Part shown: in pieces, positions 52,919 to 61,961 of the stretch
Layout of the letters: each line of letters opens with the position of its first letter
Numbering within the stretch: position 1 is the stretch's first letter
Source: Chitinophagales bacterium
GTDB lineage: Bacteria; Bacteroidota; Bacteroidia; Chitinophagales; Chitinophagaceae
Direction of reading: 5' to 3'
Assembly: GCA_020636575.1 (NCBI GenBank)
Contig: JACJXP010000001.1
Coordinates: 682,001 to 746,000 of the forward strand
DNA: 64,000 bases
Made by a program: the position numbers and the translations under genes
The notes under the pieces: model-generated
The model's database searches: none
The model's input: only the letters and a program-made list of their open reading frames with translations
What the model was told of the DNA's origin: nothing

Positions 52919-53704
52919 ATGGAAAAGACAATACAAAATGCAAACTCTAAAGTTCCTCCTTCGGAGGGATTCAGAGAGGCTTATATACTTCATCTTGCTG
53001 ACAGCAGCCTGATCCTTTCGCACCGAAACAGCGAATGGTGTGGCCACGGCCCGGTATTAGAACAGGATATTGCTATTACCAATATATCACTTGACCTGTT
53101 AGGACTGGCAAGAAATTATTATCAGTATGCTGCTGAATTAATAGGTGATACAGACGAGGATAAATTAGCTTACCTGAGAACAGAAAGGGAATTTAAAAAT
53201 CTTTTATTGGTTGAGCAGCCTAATATTGACTGGGCACAAACCATTTTAAGACAATATCTCTTCAGCCAGTTCCAATTCTTTTTACAGGAACAATTGCAAC
53301 ATAATGATGACAAAAAGCTGGCTGCTATTGCTGAAAAATCGCAAAAAGAGACCCGCTATCATATTCGTTGGTCTGGTGAATGGGTGATACGGCTTGGTAA
53401 TGGCACAGAAGAAAGCCATGACAGAATGATCAACGCCATAAATAATTTATGGGGTTATACCGGTGAAATGTTTATTCCTGTCGAATATGAAAAAGAAGCA
53501 GGGATTGATTATGCGCTTATTAAAAATCAATGGGAAGAAAAAATAAATGAAGTCTTTAGTGAAGCTACCCTGTCTACTGTTGATTCAACTAAGAAAACAT
53601 TTATGCATACCGGTGGCAAAACCGGTACCCATACTGAGAACCTCGGGTTTATATTAACAGATCTGCAGTACCTGCAAAGAACTTACCCTGGCGTGGAATG
53701 GTAA
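52919..53704 (+). CDS. paaC: Phenylacetyl-CoA 1,2-epoxidase structural subunit C
   Basis: A 261-residue PaaC. LADSSLILSHRNSEWCGHGP, DLLGLARNYYQYAAELIGD and the C-terminal HTENLGFILTDLQYLQR match the family. E. coli PaaC starts at the equivalent of residue 20, so the first ~20 residues (MEKTIQNANSKVPPSEGFRE) are extra. They are encoded by a hairpin repeat (52945-52976), and no later start codon exists before the conserved core. The protein stabilises PaaA. Confidence 0.96.
   Translation: MEKTIQNANSKVPPSEGFREAYILHLADSSLILSHRNSEWCGHGPVLEQDIAITNISLDLLGLARNYYQYAAELIGDTDEDKLAYLRTEREFKNLLLVEQPNIDWAQTILRQYLFSQFQFFLQEQLQHNDDKKLAAIAEKSQKETRYHIRWSGEWVIRLGNGTEESHDRMINAINNLWGYTGEMFIPVEYEKEAGIDYALIKNQWEEKINEVFSEATLSTVDSTKKTFMHTGGKTGTHTENLGFILTDLQYLQRTYPGVEW
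52945..52976. repeat. Hairpin repeat unit inside the paaC reading frame
   Basis: CTCTAAAG (52945-52952), then TTCCTCC (52953-52959) with GGAGGGA (52963-52969), then TTCAGAG. The short stem with TTC loop resembles the unit that often follows the 52874-52905 type in Bacteroidota intergenic repeats. It is translated as part of the PaaC N-terminus. Confidence 0.55.
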
Positions 53705-53714
53705 ATAAAAGAAA

Positions 53715-54218
53715 ATGGCTCTCCAGCATGATATAGATAAAAAAATGATTTATGCTTACCTAAGCGAAGTAAAAGATCCCGAAGTGCCTGTGTTAAGTAT
53801 TATTGATCTTGGTATTGTGAGAGATATACACTGGAATGACGATGAACTGGAAGTCTCAATTACACCCACCTATAATGGTTGCCCGGCAATGGATATGATC
53901 AGCACCAATATACGGGTGATGCTCGCCACTTTAGGTTTTAAAAAAGTCAAGATCAAAAAAATACTTTCCCCCGCCTGGACCACGGAATGGATGAGTGAAG
54001 AAGGAAAAAGAAAACTAAAGGAGTATGGGATAGCACCCCCCAACCCTAAACAACAGGTTTGCGATCAAAAATATTTCCAGGCAAACGAAGCCGTACAGTG
54101 TCCCCGTTGTAATTCTTTTCATACACACCGCATCAGCGAATTTGGTTCTACTGCCTGCAAATCTCTTTACCAGTGTGATGATTGCAAAGAGCCTTTTGAT
54201 TATTTCAAATGTCATTAG
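53715..54218 (+). CDS. paaD: Phenylacetyl-CoA epoxidase assembly protein D
   Basis: A 167-residue PaaD. An N-terminal DUF59/MIP18 domain (EVKDPEVPVLSIIDLGIVRD, PTYNGCPAMDMI) precedes a C-terminal four-Cys zinc ribbon (CPRCNSFHTHR and CDDCKEPFDYFKC). It matures the di-iron centre. It follows paaC by 10 nt. Confidence 0.96.
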   Translation: MALQHDIDKKMIYAYLSEVKDPEVPVLSIIDLGIVRDIHWNDDELEVSITPTYNGCPAMDMISTNIRVMLATLGFKKVKIKKILSPAWTTEWMSEEGKRKLKEYGIAPPNPKQQVCDQKYFQANEAVQCPRCNSFHTHRISEFGSTACKSLYQCDDCKEPFDYFKCH

Positions 54219-54254
54219 TTTTCAGAATAGCTAACTTCGTTCAAAAACAAGCTG

Positions 54255-55031
54255 ATGTCATTAGTATTATTTGAGGTAAAGAACAGTATAGCTGTTATCA
54301 CATTAAACCGACCCGATAAACTCAACTCTTTTAACCGGGAAATGGCTTTATCATTACAAGAAAAGCTGGACGCCTGTAAAGAAGATAAAACTATTCGTTG
54401 TGTGATCATTACAGGAGCTGGAAAGGCTTTTTCTGCGGGGCAGGATCTCCAGGAGATCACAGATCCCAGCGGCCATGGAATTGCAAGAATACTCAGCGAA
54501 CAATTTAATCCCATCATCATCAAGATCCGGGAATTGAAAAAACCCGTAATAGCTGCTGTAAATGGTGTGGCTGCAGGAGCCGGCGCCAATATTCCTCTTT
54601 GCTGCGACATAGTTGTTGCTGCAAGATCAGCCTGCTTTATCCAGGCATTCTCTAAAATTGGTTTGATCCCAGACAGTGGAGGAACATTTTTTCTGCCCCG
54701 GCTCATCGGCTGGCAAAAGGCAAGTGCCCTGATGATGTTAGGCGAAAAGACCTCTGCCGAAGAAGCTGCACAAATAGGTATGATCTATAAATGGTATGAG
54801 GATGATGTTTTTGCTGAAGAAGTAAATAAGATCGCCGAAAAGTTATCACAAATGCCTACTATGGGTTTGGCCTATACAAAAAAAGGACTACAGTGGTCAA
54901 GCACACATACTATTTATGAACAATTACAAAATGAAGATAAACTACAACAATGGGCAGCTGCCACAGCTGATTTTAAGGAAGGAGTGAATGCTTTCTTTGA
55001 AAAGAGAAAGCCTGTATTTAAAGGAGAATAA
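54255..55031 (+). CDS. paaG: Ring-1,2-epoxyphenylacetyl-CoA isomerase
   Basis: A 258-residue crotonase-family enzyme. AGKAFSAGQDLQEITDPSG, the oxyanion loop GVAAGAGANIPLCCDIV and FSKIGLIPDSGGTFFLPRLI match PaaG rather than PaaF. It converts the epoxide to oxepin-CoA. It follows paaD by 36 nt on the same strand. Confidence 0.93.
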   Translation: MSLVLFEVKNSIAVITLNRPDKLNSFNREMALSLQEKLDACKEDKTIRCVIITGAGKAFSAGQDLQEITDPSGHGIARILSEQFNPIIIKIRELKKPVIAAVNGVAAGAGANIPLCCDIVVAARSACFIQAFSKIGLIPDSGGTFFLPRLIGWQKASALMMLGEKTSAEEAAQIGMIYKWYEDDVFAEEVNKIAEKLSQMPTMGLAYTKKGLQWSSTHTIYEQLQNEDKLQQWAAATADFKEGVNAFFEKRKPVFKGE

Positions 55032-55052
55032 ACCAGTTCAAATATTGAATAC

Positions 55053-55487
55053 ATGAACAATGAAGCAGACAAATTAGCGGCTGATGTCGTCGATCACATG
55101 ATGACAAATGACCTGTTCTCGCAATGGCTGGGCATTGAGGTCCTCTCCATTAAAGAAGGTTACAGTAAGATAAAAATGACGGTGAGGAAAGAAATGATCA
55201 ATGGTTTTGGGATTGTACATGGTGGTATTGCTTTTTCATTAGCTGACAGCGCTTTTGCATTTGCCTGTAATAACCGGAATGTTTTATCCGTCGCATTGGA
55301 TACTTCCATCAATTTTACCAAACCAGTACATGTAGGTGATGAGTTGACCGCAGAAGCCAAAGAAATACATAATGGGAAAAGCACAGGGCTTTATCATATC
55401 AATGTTTCCAATCAGAGTGGACATATAGTCGCATTATTTAAAGGAACCTGCTTCCGTACTCACCGGAAATTATTAAAGGAAGAGTAG
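55053..55487 (+). CDS. paaI: PaaI-type hotdog thioesterase
   Basis: A 144-residue thioesterase. NGFGIVHGGIAFSLADSAFA carries the family motif with catalytic residues, and VALDTSINFTKPVHVGDELT is typical. It hydrolyses stalled CoA esters in the pathway. Its last 50 nt overlap the convergent glycerate kinase gene. Confidence 0.95.
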   Translation: MNNEADKLAADVVDHMMTNDLFSQWLGIEVLSIKEGYSKIKMTVRKEMINGFGIVHGGIAFSLADSAFAFACNNRNVLSVALDTSINFTKPVHVGDELTAEAKEIHNGKSTGLYHINVSNQSGHIVALFKGTCFRTHRKLLKEE

Positions 55488-56574
55488 CTTTTACTTTTTG
55501 CTGCAATAACTCTTTTGCGTTTTTGATTGAATGATCAACACTATTGATATCATCTGCCAATGTAATTATTGCTTTCAATCCCTCAATACCTGTTTCATTA
55601 ATATCAGCCATTCCGCAAAAAGCTATAACAGGAATATTATATTCAAACCCAAATTGTGCTATACGGCCAACAACCTTGCCTTTTTTTGTTTGCTCATCAA
55701 TTTTCCCTTCACCTGTAACAATTAAACTGGCATCGGCCAGTTCATTTCGGATGCCACTGTGATCGATTATCATTTCAGTTCCGCTTATCAGTTTTGTTCT
55801 AAAAAAACTCATGATTCCTGCTGCTATTCCTCCGGCTGCACCAGTACCAGGAATATCCGCTACCATTTTGCCGGTTTCTTTATAAATGATATCCGAAAAA
55901 TGCCGTAACCCTTCATCCAGCTTTTCTACTTCATCCGCATTGGCGCCTTTCTGTGGTGCATATACAAAAGCAGCACCGTCAGGTCCATGCAAAACATTTT
56001 GTACATCACATGCTATTTCAAATTCAATATCCGGTAGTTGAGGGGGTAAAATAATCTTATGAATAGAATTAAGGCTATTTCCACACGGTGGTAATATATT
56101 TTCTTGTTCGTCAATGAATCTAAATCCTAAAGCAGCCAATATACCTATACCGGCATCATTTGTAGCACTGCCGCCAAGGCCAAGAATAATTTTCAATGCT
56201 CCTTGTTCAATTGCATTTTTAATTTGCAGTCCGGTTCCATAGGTCGATGTATATAAAGGGTTCTGTTCTTGTTTTTTTAATAATGAATACCCGCTTGCTG
56301 ACGCCAGTTCTATAATAGCTGTTTTGTTTTCTTCATTCCATTGATAGCTGGTTTGTATACTTCTACCAATAGGGTCACATGAAAAACTCATTATACCCTT
56401 TGTTTCAAGATAATGGTGCATAACAGATGCGAAACCATCGCCACCATCTGCCATGGGATATTGACGCAGGATAATATTACTATCAGTTTGCCCTATTGCA
56501 TCAGCAATTATGTCACACAGTTCAAAACTTGTAAGGCTATCTTTAAATTTATCCGGGGCAATAAGCACTTTCAT
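55438..56574 (-). CDS. Glycerate kinase (GlxK/GarK family)
   Basis: A 378-residue glycerate kinase. MKVLIAPDKFKDSLTSFELC, GLGGSATNDAGIGILAALGF, GTGAAGGIAAGIM and TGEGKIDEQTKKGKV define the PF02595 family. It phosphorylates glycerate at the expense of ATP. It is inserted on the opposite strand between paaI and paaY, and its 3' end overlaps paaI. Confidence 0.95.
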   Translation of the reverse strand: MKVLIAPDKFKDSLTSFELCDIIADAIGQTDSNIILRQYPMADGGDGFASVMHHYLETKGIMSFSCDPIGRSIQTSYQWNEENKTAIIELASASGYSLLKKQEQNPLYTSTYGTGLQIKNAIEQGALKIILGLGGSATNDAGIGILAALGFRFIDEQENILPPCGNSLNSIHKIILPPQLPDIEFEIACDVQNVLHGPDGAAFVYAPQKGANADEVEKLDEGLRHFSDIIYKETGKMVADIPGTGAAGGIAAGIMSFFRTKLISGTEMIIDHSGIRNELADASLIVTGEGKIDEQTKKGKVVGRIAQFGFEYNIPVIAFCGMADINETGIEGLKAIITLADDINSVDHSIKNAKELLQQKVKATLPLIISGEYGSRFL

Positions 56575-56633
56575 TATATAAAAAAAATTCTTATAGCAAA
56601 GAAAAGCGAATTTTGAAGCTGAAAAAGTATATT

Positions 56634-57224
56634 ATGTTCTATACATTTAAAGAATTCGTCCCTGTTGTCCACAAATCATCTTTTGTCCATCCAAAAGCTG
56701 TGGTTACAGGGAATGTAATTATTGGGAAACATTGTTATATCGGTCCCGGGGCTGCTTTACGGGGCGATTGGGGCAAGATCATTATTGAAGATGGTTGCAA
56801 TATCCAGGAAAATTGCACGGTTCATATGTTTCCCGGAGTAACGGTATTATTAAAAGAGAATGCCCACATAGGTCATGGAGCTGTGATACATGGAGCTACT
56901 ATCGGTAAAAATTGCCTGGTGGGAATGAATGCTGTGGTAATGGATAATGTAATGTTGGGTGATGAAAGCATAGTGGGTGCATTAACTTTTATTAAAGAAG
57001 GCGAAAAGATACCTGCCCGTAGCCTGGTGGCTGGAAACCCGGGAAAGATCATTAAAAAAGTAAGTGATGAAATGATAGCCTGGAAGACAAAAGGAACTGA
57101 ATTATATCAGCAGCTTCCGGCAGAGTGTATGGAAAACCTGAAAGCCTGCAGGCCACTACGTAAAACCCCTAAAGAGACCCTGAAACAAAAAAAGGTATAT
57201 CCAAACTGGAAATCAACGAAATAA
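56634..57224 (+). CDS. paaY: PaaY-type gamma-carbonic-anhydrase-like thioesterase
   Basis: A 196-residue left-handed beta-helix protein (ATG at 56634). KAVVTGNVIIGKHCYIGPGA and the hexapeptide repeats, with histidines in HIGHGAVIHGA, and the tail GTELYQQLPAECMENLKACR match PaaY more than ordinary gamma-carbonic anhydrases. It is a thioesterase that protects the pathway. It lies beyond the glycerate kinase gene, still codirectional with the paa genes. Confidence 0.88.
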   Translation: MFYTFKEFVPVVHKSSFVHPKAVVTGNVIIGKHCYIGPGAALRGDWGKIIIEDGCNIQENCTVHMFPGVTVLLKENAHIGHGAVIHGATIGKNCLVGMNAVVMDNVMLGDESIVGALTFIKEGEKIPARSLVAGNPGKIIKKVSDEMIAWKTKGTELYQQLPAECMENLKACRPLRKTPKETLKQKKVYPNWKSTK

Positions 57225-57256
57225 ATAGAAGTATAAAATAATTTAAGGCAAAACAC

Positions 57257-57287
57257 TTGCAAATACTAAATCCTGTTTCTACTTTTG
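57257..57287 (+). promoter_or_regulatory. Promoter of the T9SS cargo gene at 57469
   Basis: TTG (57257-57259), 20 nt, then TACTTTTG (57280-57287): a full -33/-7 pair. The predicted leader is about 175 nt and contains an inverted repeat, GTTCAAA (57420-57426) with TTTGAAC (57432-57438), before the start codon. Confidence 0.55.
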
Positions 57288-57468
57288 TATACTACTCTTT
57301 AGAAATCCTTCCTCTAAAAAAACCCTGAAGCATTAATTATTTTTTCGTTGCTCATCCTTTATTCCTTTCTGGAAACAAGTAACCCGTAATCCTGTAAATG
57401 ACCGTCTGAGTCCAACTCCGTTCAAAACCAATTTGAACAAGGATTTTCTATTTACTACTATAAAAACA

Positions 57469-58938
57469 ATGAGCATGAAAAGGTTATTTTATTTTATAAC
57501 CGGGGTATTGATAATATCCGGTTATAATGCAAAAGCACAACCGACAGTACCCGCCAATCCCGCTGCAGGAAACAGTAATAACTGTACTGTAACAGGTCCG
57601 GGAAATACACCTATCGATCAATGTCCTGTTGGTTCTAATTCATTTGTAACAAACTTTACAGGCGGCATTTATAACCGCGGCAATAATGGCAACCATCTTG
57701 GCACAGGTGCAGTATGGCGCTTTGCTAATATTGGCACTGTTGCCGGTGTAACAGTCAATGCGGAAGTAACGATCAACAGCCAATACCAGGCTGTCATTAC
57801 ATCAATGGACAATAATGCTGCACTTGATCAGAATGGTGTTTCTGTTGCTGATTTTTTTGCGCCTCGTATCAGACCTGATGTTGGCCTTAACAACTCTGAC
57901 AGAAGAGGGTATGTGCAAATGACCATGAATTTTTTCCAGGGAGTTAATAACTATACTACCCCCATTATTATTTCAAGTCTTAACATGATCAGTTATGATG
58001 CAGACGGTTCTTTTGAGGCCGGCGGCGCTACTTCCCAAGCTTGGTTCAGAGAGACCCGTGTAGCAGAAGTATATGGTGGAGGTAATCCGTTCGTATTAGC
58101 CAGTGGCATGTCTGAACTGGTGGCTTATAATTATTCAGATGCAGGGTCAAGCTGGAACGGCTTTGCAGGTGGTGTATATGAAAGAGATGGGATATCCCGC
58201 TGTGCTGAAGTGGCTTCATCTTTCCGTTATAATGTTGCAGGCAGAAGTTCTATTACATTCCGTTTTGGTTATGACTTTAGAGCCGGAAATAATGGCTATA
58301 ATGTTGGATTACCTAACCGTGAGTACGGTGTTAAATTTGGTTGTTATGCATTCCCTGATCAAACCACATTACCTGTAACACTGGTGGGATTTGCAGCCAG
58401 CCTGAAAAATAATATTACAACTCTTACCTGGGAGTCTGAGAACGAAGTGAGCTTCAGCCATTATGAAGTAGAAAGAAAAACAGCTTCGGGCTCTTCTTAT
58501 GAAACGGTTGGCAGCAAAGGTGCCGAACGCAGCAGCGGTAGGTCTGTTTACCAATTGAATGATGATGTAACATTCGTTACTGATGATGTGATGTACTACC
58601 GCCTGAAAATGGTTGACCTTGATGGAAAATTCAAGTACAGCAATATTATCATGGTTCGTAAGGATCAGAAAATGTTGAACGGTATTACTATCAATCCTAA
58701 CCCGGTTTCAGCAGGTGAACTGACCACAATCCGTTTCCAATCATCTGCAAGGACAGATGTTACTATCCGGGTAATAGATATGAACGGAAGGATCGTATCA
58801 CAACAAATTAATAAAGTAAACGAAGGTGTAAACAGCGTTCCGGTAAACAACCTGGAGCGTTTACAACCTGGTACCTATATTGTTCAGTTACAGAATGGCG
58901 TTGAGCTATCTGTAATTAAGTTTTCTGTTGTTCGCTGA
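57469..58938 (+). CDS. Secreted protein with T9SS type A sorting domain
   Basis: A 489-residue protein (ATG at 57469; 57475 is also possible) with signal peptide (MKRLFYFITGVLIISGYNAK). A large beta-rich N-terminal region of unknown type is followed by a fibronectin-like segment (VGFAASLKNNITTLTWESEN, then SHYEVERKT) and the T9SS CTD (INPNPVSAGELTTIRFQS to the end). The fibronectin-like segment is common just before such CTDs. Function is unknown. Confidence 0.8.
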   Translation: MSMKRLFYFITGVLIISGYNAKAQPTVPANPAAGNSNNCTVTGPGNTPIDQCPVGSNSFVTNFTGGIYNRGNNGNHLGTGAVWRFANIGTVAGVTVNAEVTINSQYQAVITSMDNNAALDQNGVSVADFFAPRIRPDVGLNNSDRRGYVQMTMNFFQGVNNYTTPIIISSLNMISYDADGSFEAGGATSQAWFRETRVAEVYGGGNPFVLASGMSELVAYNYSDAGSSWNGFAGGVYERDGISRCAEVASSFRYNVAGRSSITFRFGYDFRAGNNGYNVGLPNREYGVKFGCYAFPDQTTLPVTLVGFAASLKNNITTLTWESENEVSFSHYEVERKTASGSSYETVGSKGAERSSGRSVYQLNDDVTFVTDDVMYYRLKMVDLDGKFKYSNIIMVRKDQKMLNGITINPNPVSAGELTTIRFQSSARTDVTIRVIDMNGRIVSQQINKVNEGVNSVPVNNLERLQPGTYIVQLQNGVELSVIKFSVVR

Positions 58939-58979
58939 GTGATTGAATAAAAATCAATGCTCAGGGTTTTTATACCTTG

Positions 58980-59013
58980 ACCCCTCTTGCTTATCGTGGC
59001 GGAGGGGTTTTTT
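58980..59013 (+). terminator. Rho-independent terminator
   Basis: ACCCCTC (58980-58986) and GAGGGGT (59002-59008) form a GC-rich stem followed by a T run. It ends the transcript of the preceding T9SS cargo gene. Confidence 0.85.
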
Positions 59014-59106
59014 ATTTACCGGTCATAAAAAATAATTTTTCCCTGCCGGGAATATTTGTAACTTAAGATTCTGCTTTTTTTTGGATAAATACATTAAATC
59101 AGAATT

Positions 59107-60366
59107 ATGAGAAAAAATTTACCCCTGTTATCAATGCTGGCAGCTTTTGTTCTCTTTAATTATAACAGCTATTCCCAGCAGGCTGAACGTTTTACCTATG
59201 CCATTACAGATGTGCAGCAAGGAACCAATAACTGGAGCCATTTGCGTAAACTGGACCTGACCAACGGCACCTACAGTGACATTATCTTGAATGGTACAGA
59301 TATCAATTTTGTGGCATATGATGCCAGTTCCCGTAGAAAACTTGAAGTGCCGGTCAAGGATGCCCGCTATGGACAAATAGCTAATGCTCCTTTCGGTACG
59401 GGAGTTGCTGCTGCTGCTTTGGATCAAAGACATAGCCGTCTTTATTATACACCTATGTTCATTGATCAGCTTCGTTACATTGATTTGCGTACTATGCAGG
59501 TGTATTATGTAACAGATCAGCCATTTACAGGTACTGCGCAAAAAGCGCCGGACCAAAGTAATATCGTTACCCGCATGGTAATTGCTGATGATGGTAACGG
59601 ATATGCTATTACAAATGATGGCAAGCAGCTTATCCGCTTTACTACCAATAAAAAAATGCAAATCACCAATATGGGCACCCTTGTGGACGATCCTGCCAAC
59701 AAAGGCGTTTCGATCCACAATTCATGCAGCAGCTATGGCGGTGATATGATCGCAGATGATGAAGGAAATCTTTATATATTCTCTGCCCGTAATCATGTAT
59801 TTAGAGTAAATATTGAGACTAAAGTTGCTACACACCTGGGAGCTGTGACTGGTTTACCTGCCGGATTCACCATTAATGGCGCTGCCGTAAATGATGAAAA
59901 CAAGATCATAGTGGGAACTGCCTCCAAGGCAACTTCTTATTTTGTAGTAGATCATCAAACACTGGTAGCCACTCCTTATACTATCAATGGTACCGTGCTG
60001 AACAGTTCGGATATGGCAAATAGTAATATCCTGGCTGCCAAAGGAAAAAATAATACAGGTACTATTGAATTATTATCAAGAGATACAAATGGCGAAAGTG
60101 GTGAAGGGAAAATAAATATCTATCCCAACCCAGTTGTTAATAACCAGTTTTCTGTGCAGTTCAAAGACCTTGAAGCTGGCACTTACACTATCCAGGTTAC
60201 TGATGTGCTTGGACGCAATGTTGTTCAACAGATCATGACCCTGAGCGGAGATAACCAGGTGCAGCCTGTTCGTTTAGGTGCTGCTGCTACCAAGGGTGTT
60301 TATATGGTTAAGGTAACGAACAATAACCGCCAGGCGGTTTATACTACCAAGATCACCCTTCAGTGA
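59107..60366 (+). CDS. Secreted protein with T9SS type A sorting domain
   Basis: A 419-residue protein with signal peptide (MRKNLPLLSMLAAFVLFNYN). The N-terminal region (about 25-330) has repeated beta segments such as RLYYTPMFIDQLRYIDLRTM and ends like a propeller (VVDHQTLVATPY). The C-terminus (INIYPNPVVNNQFSVQFKDL to the end) is a T9SS CTD. The molecular role is unknown. Confidence 0.8.
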   Translation: MRKNLPLLSMLAAFVLFNYNSYSQQAERFTYAITDVQQGTNNWSHLRKLDLTNGTYSDIILNGTDINFVAYDASSRRKLEVPVKDARYGQIANAPFGTGVAAAALDQRHSRLYYTPMFIDQLRYIDLRTMQVYYVTDQPFTGTAQKAPDQSNIVTRMVIADDGNGYAITNDGKQLIRFTTNKKMQITNMGTLVDDPANKGVSIHNSCSSYGGDMIADDEGNLYIFSARNHVFRVNIETKVATHLGAVTGLPAGFTINGAAVNDENKIIVGTASKATSYFVVDHQTLVATPYTINGTVLNSSDMANSNILAAKGKNNTGTIELLSRDTNGESGEGKINIYPNPVVNNQFSVQFKDLEAGTYTIQVTDVLGRNVVQQIMTLSGDNQVQPVRLGAAATKGVYMVKVTNNNRQAVYTTKITLQ

Positions 60367-60388
60367 TCGATTTAAAATATTTGCACTT

Positions 60389-60408
60389 AAAGGCCCTTTT
60401 GGGCCTTT
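60389..60408. terminator. Bidirectional Rho-independent terminator
   Basis: AAAGGCCC (60389-60396) and GGGCCTTT (60401-60408) flank a TTTT loop, a perfect stem with T runs on both strands. It separates the T9SS cargo gene from the convergent lipoprotein gene. Confidence 0.92.
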
Positions 60409-60419
60409 ATTAGTTTAAG

Positions 60420-60773
60420 CTATTGTTTGTCTTTCTCCCAGACCGTTTTTATCAGTTTTGCCTCTTCAAAAAAATCAGCACATTGACCATCGCCCTTGCC
60501 GGTTATACCTCCATCCGGCGCACAGATCATATTACAGCTATCATCATAAACCATATTAAAAAAATCACAACAATCCGCTGCAACATAATAAACTGTCTTG
60601 TCTTTATAAGTATATGCATCTATCCTAAGTGGTGTTGTGGGAGGTTCTTCCTTTGTTGATTTGCTGATCATTTCCTGTAAACATGCAGGCAAACTATCAG
60701 CTTTTGCTTTCTTTTTTCCGCATTCACTTGCAGATAAGAAGGGAATAATAAATAATAGCAGCCAATATTTCAT
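60420..60773 (-). CDS. Small Cys-rich lipoprotein of unknown function (DUF6970-like)
   Basis: A 117-residue protein. The ATG at 60773 gives a lipoprotein-like signal (MKYWLLLFIIPFLSASEC); the longer open frame upstream overlaps obg. The mature part has CLQEMISKS, VYYVAADCCDFFNMVYDDSC and ICAPDGGITGKGDGQCADF. The pattern fits a small Bacteroidota family that I recall as DUF6970; this assignment needs a database check. It is divergent from obg. Confidence 0.6.
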   Translation of the reverse strand: MKYWLLLFIIPFLSASECGKKKAKADSLPACLQEMISKSTKEEPPTTPLRIDAYTYKDKTVYYVAADCCDFFNMVYDDSCNMICAPDGGITGKGDGQCADFFEEAKLIKTVWEKDKQ

Positions 60774-60798
60774 AATTAATCGTTGCTGTGGGTTAAGG

Positions 60799-60806
60799 TA
60801 TATTTG
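60799..60806 (+). promoter_or_regulatory. -7 promoter element of obg
   Basis: TATATTTG, followed by C, matches TAnnTTTG and ends 21 nt before the TTG at 60828. It supports 60828 as the obg start because the earlier in-frame TTG at 60783 lies upstream of this element. The -33 region is unclear. Confidence 0.45.
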
Positions 60807-60827
60807 CAGCAGTGTAAAAATACAGTT

Positions 60828-61835
60828 TTGGAGAAAAGTAATTTTGTAGACCAGATACGCATTTTTTGCCGCAGCGGACATGGTGGCCCCGGTAATAAAC
60901 ATTTTTTGCGAAATAAATTCACTGCATTGGGTGGACCTGATGGTGGTGACGGTGGCAGGGGTGCACATATCATCCTGAAGGGTAACAGTAATTTATGGAC
61001 ATTGCTGCACCTGCGCTATTATAAAAACGTACTGGCAGAGAACGGAGAAAAAGGAGGTGCCAATAATTGCCATGGCCGTGATGGTAAGGATATTATTATT
61101 GAAGTACCCCTTGGCACTATAGCTAAAGATGAGGAAACAGGTGAAAAGGAGGCAGAAATACTGGAAGACGGGCAAGAGATCATATGGCTAAAAGGAGGAA
61201 GAGGCGGTTTGGGTAATGCCCATTTTGCAACCCCTACCAACCAGGCACCGGAGCATGCACAACCCGGTGAACCCGGAATCGAGGGATGGAAAGTTCTTGA
61301 ACTGAAAGTACTGGCTGATGTAGGACTTGTTGGCTTTCCTAATGCAGGAAAATCCACTTTGTTATCTGTGGTCACTGCTGCCAAGCCTAAGATCGCCAAT
61401 TATGCCTTTACTACTATTACCCCTAACCTTGGTATGGTTGAATACAGAGATGGCAAAAGTTTTTGTATTGCCGATCTGCCTGGTATCATAGAGGGGGCTG
61501 CAGAAGGAAAAGGGCTGGGTCATCGTTTTCTTCGCCATATTGAAAGAAATTCTGTACTGCTTTTTTTAATCCCTGCCGATAGTGCCGATCATAAAAAAGA
61601 GTTTGAAGTGTTAGTCAATGAACTGGAGCAGTACAATCCTGAATTATTGCACAAGCAATTTATCATAGCCATCAGCAAAAGTGATATGCTGGATGATGAA
61701 TTAAAAGAAGCCATTCAAAAAGAGCTACCCAAAGAATATCCCTCTCTTTTTATTTCTTCCGTAACGGGGCTGGGGCTGGTGAATTTAAAAGATGAGTTGT
61801 GGAAAGTGCTGAATACAAACGCTCCAAAAATTTAA
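60828..61835 (+). CDS. obg: GTPase Obg
   Basis: A 335-residue Obg. From TTG at 60828 the product begins MEKSNFVDQIRIFCRSGHGG, the usual N-terminus of the glycine-rich Obg fold. The G domain has GFPNAGKSTLL, a T in switch I, and DLPGIIEGAAEGKGLG. Obg associates with the large ribosomal subunit and binds GTP/ppGpp. A longer start at 60783 adds 15 residues without family support. Confidence 0.95.
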   Translation: MEKSNFVDQIRIFCRSGHGGPGNKHFLRNKFTALGGPDGGDGGRGAHIILKGNSNLWTLLHLRYYKNVLAENGEKGGANNCHGRDGKDIIIEVPLGTIAKDEETGEKEAEILEDGQEIIWLKGGRGGLGNAHFATPTNQAPEHAQPGEPGIEGWKVLELKVLADVGLVGFPNAGKSTLLSVVTAAKPKIANYAFTTITPNLGMVEYRDGKSFCIADLPGIIEGAAEGKGLGHRFLRHIERNSVLLFLIPADSADHKKEFEVLVNELEQYNPELLHKQFIIAISKSDMLDDELKEAIQKELPKEYPSLFISSVTGLGLVNLKDELWKVLNTNAPKI

Positions 61836-61961
61836 TACAGATAGGCCTTCTTGTTTTTTTTATTAAATTACACATACAAATGCTGCTATAAACAGGAATA
61901 CTATTCCTAATCCCCTTTTATTGAAAGCTGATTCTATTCTATTACCATAAACTAACAGAAT

